From positions 1-48,570 of the forward strand of contig CAUZFZ010000065.1 in NCBI GenBank assembly GCA_963579025.1: DNA of 48,570 nucleotides, written 5' to 3'. Source of the stretch: CAUZFZ01 sp963579025 (GTDB lineage Bacteria > Planctomycetota > Planctomycetia > Planctomycetales > Planctomycetaceae). Positions 7,619 to 15,110 of the stretch are shown here, in pieces. Every line of letters begins with the position of its first letter. Within the stretch, counting starts at the first letter, position 1. The position numbers and the translations under genes are program-made. The notes beneath the pieces were generated by a model. That model was given only the letters and a program-made list of their open reading frames with translations. It was not told where the DNA came from and ran no database searches.

Positions 7619-10600
7619 ATGACTGGTTCGATTGCTCAAAGACTGTTGTGGAAAGAGTACCGCGTGCAGCGGAGCCTGTGGCTCGCGCTGGCCATCGGTA
7701 CGGTCGGGTTGCACGGTCTGATGCGTGCGATGATCGACGATCCTGGCGACGCTGCCCCGATCTTCTACGCTCTGGCCGCCAGCCTGACGTTCTGCTTTGC
7801 GGTTGGCTCAGCGGCAATCACGTTCGCGACCGAACGCGAAGACGGCACACATCTGCGACTGATGACTCTGGCTCCACCACCGGCACTGACCATTACGGTC
7901 AAGTTGCTGTTCGTTGTTCTGGCGACGGCACTGCTGTGCGGGGCCACGGGGTTGAGCGCATGGCTCGTTTCGCGGAGTGGTTTTCGCGAGCCGAAAATAG
8001 TCGATGATCCAATGGAATGGTTCCTCCGCTTTGCCATGTGGCTGGCGGCGGGGATTACCTGGGGCATGCTGTTCTCACTCCTGCTGCGGCATGTGTTTAC
8101 AGCACTTCTCAGCGGCGCTGTCGTGAGCCTTGCCATGATGGGATTCGTCCTCGCGATCTGGGAAGAGCACGACAGACGGTTCCGTGCGTTTCCTGAAGAG
8201 ATGACCTCGCAAAGGTTCTGGGAATTCGTTGCGATCAACGCGTGCATCCTGATGGGCCTGGTCATTGTGATGGGAGTCAATCTGCTGCTCACACGTCGGT
8301 GGTGTCACCGCACGTTTCTGGATGACGCCCCTTCACGGATTCGCCTCTGGACCGGTCAGACGCGTGTTCGCAGGTCGTCGGCTGAGGGAGGCGTGACTGT
8401 CGAATTCGGAATGCAGTCTGATTTGTCGACACCAGTCCTGACTCCAGCCGAAGCCGTGATTCAACCATCGCCGCGCGTGTCACTCAGTTGGTTGCATCAC
8501 ATCCAAGGGACTCGCAGCCTGCGCCCATTCCGATTTCTTCGCTGGAAAGAAATCGCGGAAACGCGGCTGGTCTTTCTGCTGGCCTGCGGTCTGGTGGTGC
8601 TGCTGAGCGTGTTGTCTACATCACCGATCTGGGCACCGAATCCCGTTCATTTCGTGCTGCTGATCGGGCTACCGGCGCTGGCTGGTGTGCTGACCTTCCG
8701 TAGCGAGCAACGTCAGGACAAATACCACTTTCTGGCGAATCAAGGTCTGTCACCACGTTCGATCTGGCTGAGCAAACACAGTGTGTGGTTTCCACGAGCG
8801 GTTGGTGTCGTGTTGTTGATCCTCGCGACGATCGCCCTCGCGGCAACTCGCCAGGGACGCGTCTCCGAAGTTGTCCACGGTGTGTATTGCCTGGAATTCA
8901 ACGATAGGGAATGGCAGGCACGGTTTTCACCACTGGCGACGGACTGGCTGGGAGAGAACGCGGTCACCCGAGGCATAATTATGACGCTGGCAATCTACAG
9001 CGTCGGGCAGGCCGCGTCGCTTGTTTACAGACGTGGTGTGGTGGCACTGTTCGCCGCAATTCTCGGCATCCTGATCACAATGATCTGGTGCATGTTCTGC
9101 ACTGTCGGTGGAGTCCCGCTGGTCCTCTCGCTACTTCCGATCGTGCCCGGACTTCTGTTGTTCACGTACCTCCGAACGAGCTCCTGGCTCCTGAACCGGA
9201 ACAGAACAAGAAGCTGGCTGGTGCCGGGAGGCATTCTTGCAAGTTCTGTCCTAGCCTGTTTTTCGCTGGCCCTGCTGTATCGAGTGATCGAGATCCCGTC
9301 GGTCGATTCAGCCCAATCAGGATTCGGATTGTCCGCCGAACAGCGGACCAACTTGCTGGCACCCATATCAGCAGAAGAACGTGAGACCGCTGACATGTAC
9401 CGTCAGGCAATCGCAAACCTGACTGGTGGAGACCCGACCACATGGCCAAAGGAGCTTGGACCCACTGGCCGTTGGATGTCCGCGACAGAGGAAACTCGAG
9501 CCTGGGTCGAGGCCAACGGGCAGAGCCTTGAGGTTATTCGAAAGGCAGCAGCGCGACCGTCGTGCGCTTTCAAGCGAGTCGACGAGTTGGATATCAGTGT
9601 GACCGAAATCGATGCCACCTTCTGGCTGATGCTCAGAGCGGCAATCGTCGAAACGATGGATGGTAATGTTGAAGATGCGCTCGATTCGTTTGGCGCAGCG
9701 CTTGCCGTCACGAGACATGCGGCCGGGCGTGGCGACGATCTGTCGCTGTGGATCGAAATCCATCTGAACAGTCCGGGAGTTCTAACCGCGATTGGATACT
9801 GGGCAACTCGGCCTGAGGTCGACGCACGGTTGATCGAGCGTGCCATTGATATCATTGACAAGCATTTGGCCGCTGTTCCTCGTACGAGCGTCGTCAGCTT
9901 TGGAGAGCACCAGTGGTTGCGCAGCGTTCTTGCTGGCGGTCCCGAGACGATTCGTGAATGGTCGAGTGGGGGCACGTACCGGGGTCACAATCCAGCAGAA
10001 CGCTGGTTGTACCGTTTTCCCGGCGAATCGCTGCGGATGCGAAAGATTGTGGACTGGTCCGACCACCGACTGTCACGACTTATCGCGGAGTTTGAAGCAC
10101 ACGGGCGTGGCGACGCGAAAGGTGGCATGGGTGCTGCGTACAGGTTGTTGAAAAGCAGAGAAAAAGAAGTCGGGCTCCAACTCGCCCGGTGGTCGAAGAC
10201 CACGCCGTCCCTGCGACTTCTGAATGTCGACTCACTGCGCCACGACGCTGCGTTAGATGTTATGTTGCGAACGAAGGCTGCCGCGACAATCCTGACCATG
10301 CATCTTCTGCTGGCCGAACGGCGCGACGGGATGCTTTCGGATTCACTGGATACAATATCGATTGAACTCAAAGACCCGTGGACCGGAAAGCCATTCGTGT
10401 GGTACCCGCAGGGAGTTCCGCAGAAAGTGAAATCCGGCTATGTCACGATTCCACCAGACCGACCATTCCTGCTTAGTGCCGGTCCGAACGATGCCAGGAT
10501 CGAACGAATCGAGTATGAAGATATCCCTCCAGGTGCGATGGATATCGGCGGAATGATGGAATCTGGAATGGGCGGTCAGGCCGCCGCCGCACCAGGGTTC

Positions 10601-10783
10601 GGTGGAGCCCCAGCACAGCCGCAACCAGCAGAGGATCCGGCACCAGACGATGCTGCTGATGCACCAGACTCCAAGGTTAAAACCGTCGTTGAGTATGTCA
10701 TCCGCCAGCAGCATTCCGGCAGCGGCACGGGGCCTTCGCTCTTTCTCATCCCTCGGCCCGAACAGGAATCCCAGCCCGAGTAG
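7619..10783 (+). CDS. ABC-2 type permease with duplicated membrane region fused to a large soluble domain
   Basis: The ATG at 7619 is preferred over an in-frame TTG at 7577 because GAGGAAACG precedes it as a ribosome binding site. The product is 1054 residues, several times longer than an ordinary ABC-2 permease. Residues 1-240 form a first set of membrane helices with the WKEYR start typical of these permeases; residues about 307-560 repeat the pattern, beginning with RWKEIAETR and ending with the last helix near 537-559. About 495 soluble residues follow, mostly helical, with a DPWTGKPF motif near residue 920, a Gly/Ala/Pro-rich stretch near 980-1017 and a final short domain. The DPW-x-GKPF ending is familiar from free-standing planctomycete proteins of unknown role. 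If the helices are counted correctly the domain could face the periplasm, but the count by eye is not decisive. Confidence 0.85.
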   Translation: MTGSIAQRLLWKEYRVQRSLWLALAIGTVGLHGLMRAMIDDPGDAAPIFYALAASLTFCFAVGSAAITFATEREDGTHLRLMTLAPPPALTITVKLLFVVLATALLCGATGLSAWLVSRSGFREPKIVDDPMEWFLRFAMWLAAGITWGMLFSLLLRHVFTALLSGAVVSLAMMGFVLAIWEEHDRRFRAFPEEMTSQRFWEFVAINACILMGLVIVMGVNLLLTRRWCHRTFLDDAPSRIRLWTGQTRVRRSSAEGGVTVEFGMQSDLSTPVLTPAEAVIQPSPRVSLSWLHHIQGTRSLRPFRFLRWKEIAETRLVFLLACGLVVLLSVLSTSPIWAPNPVHFVLLIGLPALAGVLTFRSEQRQDKYHFLANQGLSPRSIWLSKHSVWFPRAVGVVLLILATIALAATRQGRVSEVVHGVYCLEFNDREWQARFSPLATDWLGENAVTRGIIMTLAIYSVGQAASLVYRRGVVALFAAILGILITMIWCMFCTVGGVPLVLSLLPIVPGLLLFTYLRTSSWLLNRNRTRSWLVPGGILASSVLACFSLALLYRVIEIPSVDSAQSGFGLSAEQRTNLLAPISAEERETADMYRQAIANLTGGDPTTWPKELGPTGRWMSATEETRAWVEANGQSLEVIRKAAARPSCAFKRVDELDISVTEIDATFWLMLRAAIVETMDGNVEDALDSFGAALAVTRHAAGRGDDLSLWIEIHLNSPGVLTAIGYWATRPEVDARLIERAIDIIDKHLAAVPRTSVVSFGEHQWLRSVLAGGPETIREWSSGGTYRGHNPAERWLYRFPGESLRMRKIVDWSDHRLSRLIAEFEAHGRGDAKGGMGAAYRLLKSREKEVGLQLARWSKTTPSLRLLNVDSLRHDAALDVMLRTKAAATILTMHLLLAERRDGMLSDSLDTISIELKDPWTGKPFVWYPQGVPQKVKSGYVTIPPDRPFLLSAGPNDARIERIEYEDIPPGAMDIGGMMESGMGGQAAAAPGFGGAPAQPQPAEDPAPDDAADAPDSKVKTVVEYVIRQQHSGSGTGPSLFLIPRPEQESQPE

Positions 10784-10813
10784 CACAGAGGTTAGCGGCG
10801 CGTCGAATAACGT

Positions 10814-10973
10814 GTAGGCCGGCAACGAGGAGCGATAGCGACGCTGTTCCGGCAGTCTATTTCACGTGGAAGACTGACTTGCCGGAATTGCGCTCCGCTT
10901 GTTACCGGCCTACGGAGACTTTGGTCGTGTCACAAGCACTCGCCAAAACCAAACTCTGGAGAGTTCGGCTACC
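10814..10973. repeat. Two adjacent inverted-repeat elements between genes
   Basis: The first element spans 10814-10913: it begins GTAGGCCGGCAAC and ends with the near complement GTTACCGGCCTAC, enclosing diverged arms. The second occupies about 10914-10973; its right arm, 10949-10973, begins CCAAACTCTGG and ends GAGTTCGGCTACC, and matches 24 of 25 bases of the right arm of the element at 40254-40318. Its left arm is degenerate (GGAGACTTTGG). These look like short non-autonomous dispersed elements; no coding capacity is present. Confidence 0.75.
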
Positions 10974-11010
10974 ACGCACAAAGAATGCGCCTCGCACTTA
11001 GCCCGTGAGG

Positions 11011-12198
11011 CTACTTTTCAACAAGACGATTGTACTTCTTCAGCACCTGACGAAGTCGATCGTGCGGGATGGCATAGACCGTGTTGCCATTGATACCGGT
11101 CATGTCCTCAGCCGCGACCATTGCGTTGATGATCGCTTCTTCGGTGGCGTGAACTGTCGCGGCAAACAGCGGCGTGATGTGGTCGTTCGACAGCATTGAG
11201 ACGTCAGCGGTTTTGGGTGATTGACCGGGCGGGCGATTGGCTGTTGAGAACGCGATGAAGATGTCGCCCGAGCTGTTCTCGGCCACGCCGCCGTTGCGTG
11301 CCACACCCATGGCCGCGCGTTTGACGAGTCGCTTGAGTTGGAATGGCAGCAGTGGCGCGTCGGTAGCGACCACGATGATGATCGAACCATCGCCAGCATC
11401 ACGATCCCCCTTCTCGGCGTTGCCACGAGTCGGCATCAGATCGGTGATTTCTTTTCCGACGGGAACGCCGACAATACGTAGCTGCTCTCGTGTTCCGTAG
11501 TTGGCCTGGACCAGTACACCGACAACGTAACCACCGTCCACTTTGCTGAGCCGTCGTGACGATGTTCCGATCCCGCCTTTGAATCGATGCACGCGCATTC
11601 CTGTCCCGCCACCAACGTTGCCTTCAGGAACAACTCCTCCGCGAGCGTTGTCCAGTGCGGAGAAAACGTGCTCCTTCCTGACGTGGAAGCCATTCAGATC
11701 GTTCAAGTACCCGTCCCATGTTTCAGCCACGACGGGTAGTGACCACGAAATGCTGGAATCACGCTTCACCAGCCACTCCACGACCGCATCGCGCACGACA
11801 CCAACGCTGTGAGTGTTGGTAATCATGACCGGGCCTTCGAGCGTGCCCGACTCTGCGATCCATGTCGTTCCTGTCATCTCGCCATTGCCGTTCAACGAAA
11901 ACCATGCGGCGAAGACGGGGTCGAGAGACTCTGTTCCTCTCGGCAGGATCGCGGTGACACCGGTTCGCACGGGACCTTCCCCGACCACCAGCTTTCCCTC
12001 GCCACGTATCAGAGTCGTGTGCCCGACCGTGACCCCGGAGACATCCGTAATCGCATTCAGCGGTCCTGGTATTCCATCAAAGGGAATCCCCAGGTCACGG
12101 GCACGAGGCTTCGGTTCTGCGGCGTGTGTTGATGCAGTCATGGCAGCGATTCCAATGCAGAGACAGCAATACAGGCGATTTGTTGCTTGGTCAGACAT
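11011..12198 (-). CDS. P1 family (S58, DmpA-type) self-processing peptidase
   Basis: The 395-residue protein starts with a hydrophobic leader ending near the THAAEP site, so export is likely. The body matches the DmpA/beta-aminopeptidase fold: RARDLGIPFDG and NAITDVSGVTVGH near the start, MITNTHSVGVV, EGNVGGGTGM and the processing site GGIGTSSR, where the Ser after GlyThr (about residue 213) would become the N-terminal nucleophile of the beta chain after self-cleavage. Family members release N-terminal L- or D-amino acids or beta-amino acids from peptides and amides. It is the last gene of a minus-strand operon, 60 bases after the sodium:solute symporter, which suggests hydrolysis of a peptide or amide followed by uptake of the product. 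Confidence 0.92.
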   Translation of the reverse strand: MSDQATNRLYCCLCIGIAAMTASTHAAEPKPRARDLGIPFDGIPGPLNAITDVSGVTVGHTTLIRGEGKLVVGEGPVRTGVTAILPRGTESLDPVFAAWFSLNGNGEMTGTTWIAESGTLEGPVMITNTHSVGVVRDAVVEWLVKRDSSISWSLPVVAETWDGYLNDLNGFHVRKEHVFSALDNARGGVVPEGNVGGGTGMRVHRFKGGIGTSSRRLSKVDGGYVVGVLVQANYGTREQLRIVGVPVGKEITDLMPTRGNAEKGDRDAGDGSIIIVVATDAPLLPFQLKRLVKRAAMGVARNGGVAENSSGDIFIAFSTANRPPGQSPKTADVSMLSNDHITPLFAATVHATEEAIINAMVAAEDMTGINGNTVYAIPHDRLRQVLKKYNRLVEK

Positions 12199-12258
12199 TG
12201 CGCTGTTCTCGTCAATGGGGGACGCGGATTGTGCGGATTACGGTTTTGATATCAGCGT

Positions 12259-13791
12259 CTATCCGCCGAATCCGCGTTTCTCCGCGTCCTGTCCGTTACA
12301 GGTGGCCAGAGTCACCGTCACTCCCGTGACAATGGCCGCCAGAAACGAAGGAGCAAGTTCCTCAGCACTCGAGAGCATCGTGCCCCAGTGCGGAATCAAC
12401 GGGACGCCGAACTTGAATAACGGCACACACATGAATCCAGTCACCATCGATGTCAGCGCTCCGTACACGTTGTAGCGCTGCCACAGCAGAGATAGCACGA
12501 TGACCGGACAGAATGTCGCGGCGATTCCTGACCAGCCAAAGATAACGAACCAGAAAATCGTGCGGCCAGGCACGAGCCAGGCAACGGTCAGAGCAACTGC
12601 CAGTGCCACAATCGCCAGGGCTAGAGTCACCCAGCGCGACAGGCGAGTCAGCCGTTCTGCATCAGTGTCCGGGCGAAAACTCTGTTGATACACGTCACGT
12701 GTCACGGCACTCGACGCGACCACCAGCAGTGAGTCGATGGTTGACATCGTGGCAGACAGAACGGCAGCGATATAGAGCCCGACGATGATCGGCGGAAACA
12801 GATACTCCACTGTCAGCGGCAAAACGTTCTGTCCACCGGGTCCCAGTAGTGATCCTGATCCAAACAACGACGTCGCGGCGTTTGTTGACGACAGGAGCGA
12901 CCGACCAAACAGACCGGCCAGCACTGCACCAGCATCCGTCAGGAGTGTGAACGCGATCGCTACCCAGCGACCACGCCGGATCTCGTCCTCGTCACGAATA
13001 GAAATTATCCGCACGAACACCTGCGGAGAACCGAGAAATCCAAGCCCGATCGCGAGGTATCCCACAATGATAAACACGTTCTCGATGCTGGCGCCGCCTG
13101 GTCCCCACAGACTTGTCAGGCCAGTCTGCATGGACTCCAACTGATTCCAGATGTCCGAGCTGTTTATGCTGAGGAATGCGGCGACGGGCAGCACGACCAG
13201 TCCGACAAGCATCAGCAACCCCTGAAACAGGTCCGACCACGCCACCGCGACGAAGCCTCCGGACAGCGTGTAAACCACAACGATCAGGAACCCGAAAACA
13301 GCCCCGGCGAAGTAGTTCCAATCAAGAAAGCTCTCAAACGCTGTTCCTGTCGCGTCAATCTGAGCACTCACGTAAATCGTGACGAACAACGTGAGTGCAA
13401 CCGCCGCCGTCAGACGCAGCACCTGGGCGAGTCGTGGAGACTGACCGGGAGTCGTGAATCGACTGACCAGATAATCGGGGATCGTGATCGACCCGAATTC
13501 GTCAGTGGCTCGCTTGAACGGTGCCGCCAGACAGAACCAGGCAATCGCGACGCCCAGACATTCACCGGCCACGACCCACATGCCGCGCATTCCGACCATC
13601 GCACCGAGACCGGTCAGTCCCAGATACAGCCATGCGGATTCCCCACTCGCCCGAGCAGAGAAAGCCACGACCCAGTAACCCAACTGCTTACCGCCAACGT
13701 AGTAGTCAGCCAGGTTGTGAATCCGCCGGGAGGCAATAACGCCAATCATCAGCAGAATTGCAAAGTACGCGAGGATGACTGCGTAAAGCAT
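12259..13791 (-). CDS. Sodium:solute symporter (SSS family, PutP-like)
   Basis: This 510-residue integral membrane protein shows about 13 hydrophobic helices and the SSS-family hallmarks: the N-terminal YYVGGKQLGYW segment and a helix-2 motif SARASGESAWLYLGL, equivalent to the sodium and substrate site of the proline transporter PutP. It should import a small organic solute with sodium. Similarity is nearest to the proline and related amino-acid branch, but substrate cannot be assigned from sequence alone. It starts five bases after the stop of the DUF1501 gene, so it is certainly in the same transcript, and is followed by the S58 peptidase. The C-terminus is short and cytoplasmic. Confidence 0.93.
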   Translation of the reverse strand: MLYAVILAYFAILLMIGVIASRRIHNLADYYVGGKQLGYWVVAFSARASGESAWLYLGLTGLGAMVGMRGMWVVAGECLGVAIAWFCLAAPFKRATDEFGSITIPDYLVSRFTTPGQSPRLAQVLRLTAAVALTLFVTIYVSAQIDATGTAFESFLDWNYFAGAVFGFLIVVVYTLSGGFVAVAWSDLFQGLLMLVGLVVLPVAAFLSINSSDIWNQLESMQTGLTSLWGPGGASIENVFIIVGYLAIGLGFLGSPQVFVRIISIRDEDEIRRGRWVAIAFTLLTDAGAVLAGLFGRSLLSSTNAATSLFGSGSLLGPGGQNVLPLTVEYLFPPIIVGLYIAAVLSATMSTIDSLLVVASSAVTRDVYQQSFRPDTDAERLTRLSRWVTLALAIVALAVALTVAWLVPGRTIFWFVIFGWSGIAATFCPVIVLSLLWQRYNVYGALTSMVTGFMCVPLFKFGVPLIPHWGTMLSSAEELAPSFLAAIVTGVTVTLATCNGQDAEKRGFGG

Positions 13792-13796
13792 GTTGC

Positions 13797-15101
13797 CTAC
13801 GTTTTCGTCAGGAAGCCCTTGAGCAGTTCGTCACTGGGAACACTCAACGGAAACTGCTTACTGAACGCGTGCGTGTCGATTCCTGCGAACTGCCGGAGCG
13901 CGGCATGGATGTGTTCGGGGCGTACGCGAATGCCGTTCTCTGCATCTGTTGCGAGTGATTGCGGATTCACCGGAACGAGAAACTGTTTCTCGTCGGTGGC
14001 TCCGATGACTCGGTTACCCACGATTCCCTGGCCCCGGCCCATGAACATGATCGAGCCGATGGACCAGTGGTCCTTGCCGTTGCCCTTGTTATAAGTCGGC
14101 GTGCGTCCCATCTCACTCTGCATGACGACGACGAGTTTGTCACGAATCTTCAGTTCCTCAGCCTTCGTGACCACGTAGTCGATCCCAGCCAGCAGCTCGG
14201 GGATCAGCTTCATTTGATCGGGGTCGTTGTTGTTATGACTGTCGAACTGGCCAATCGAGAGATTCGCGGAAACGCAGACACCGGCCTTGAAGGAGGCCAG
14301 CGCGATATCCGCCTGTCGGGACAGTCGTTCCTTCGGCGATGACTTCGGAACATAGGGCGTGACTCGTTCCAGAGCTTTCGAGTTAAGCTGCGCGGCATAC
14401 AGCATGTTGTGAGTGCGTTCCACACGGGGCAGACGGACCTTGGATACGCGTGCATCCATTTGTTCCTTGAGTGTCTGTTCGATTCGGCTCACCACGAAAT
14501 CGTCGTGATAAGGATGCCGGGCGACTCCCTGAACCGCGTCAGCATTGGCCAGTAGATTCAGTGAATTCAAATAGGGCACGCGCGCCATCGGGACCAGGTT
14601 ACCGGTCGCCGAATACTGGCCGAACGTGAGAAAAGCGAGCGGGGCATCGGAGCCCTTGCAGGCTGCGACCAGCGCTGCAAAAGTCGGATATGCCAGACTG
14701 TCGAGTTTGCCCGTGGCCATGTACCGCGAACACGGCGAGTGATTGTTGACCGAGTAATCCAGACCGTTGAACACCAGCAGCTCGTCGCCATACTTCTTAA
14801 AGAAGTCCTCGTTGCTCATACCCGCCTGCATATGCTCTGTGATGGGAGCCAGGCGGTGATTCCCCTGTGTGAGGATGTCGCCCTCTTTGTAGAGCCGGTT
14901 AATTTCATTAACGCCCTTGGGATCCATCATGTACGTCGTGTCCCAGCCGCCGGACGCATTGAAGACGACGTAATACGGTCCTTCGTATGGTTTGGGCTCA
15001 GATCGCGGGCTTTCGCCGCGCGCGCTTGATGGCAACCCGACCGGGGCAGCAAATCCCAGACCTGCCGAGCCGCACAGCTTCAGAAAATCACGGCGTTGCA
15101 T
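13797..15101 (-). CDS. Twin-arginine-exported DUF1501-type protein
   Basis: The 434-residue protein opens with MQRRDFLKLCGSAGLG, a twin-arginine signal. The body has features of the DUF1501 (sulfatase-fold) family: FDSHNNND, LVVVMQSEMGRTP, DHWSIGSIMFMG and a GRGQGIVGN stretch near the end. The conserved Asp, His and Glu residues of these motifs resemble the metal-binding set of the alkaline phosphatase/sulfatase superfamily, but activity has not been shown for this family as far as I know. Its start lies nine bases after the stop of the cytochrome-domain gene, whose AGGGCG end acts as its ribosome binding site. In planctomycetes these two gene types are regularly paired, which implies a joint periplasmic role. 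Confidence 0.88.
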   Translation of the reverse strand: MQRRDFLKLCGSAGLGFAAPVGLPSSARGESPRSEPKPYEGPYYVVFNASGGWDTTYMMDPKGVNEINRLYKEGDILTQGNHRLAPITEHMQAGMSNEDFFKKYGDELLVFNGLDYSVNNHSPCSRYMATGKLDSLAYPTFAALVAACKGSDAPLAFLTFGQYSATGNLVPMARVPYLNSLNLLANADAVQGVARHPYHDDFVVSRIEQTLKEQMDARVSKVRLPRVERTHNMLYAAQLNSKALERVTPYVPKSSPKERLSRQADIALASFKAGVCVSANLSIGQFDSHNNNDPDQMKLIPELLAGIDYVVTKAEELKIRDKLVVVMQSEMGRTPTYNKGNGKDHWSIGSIMFMGRGQGIVGNRVIGATDEKQFLVPVNPQSLATDAENGIRVRPEHIHAALRQFAGIDTHAFSKQFPLSVPSDELLKGFLTKT

Positions 15102-15110
15102 TAAATCGCC

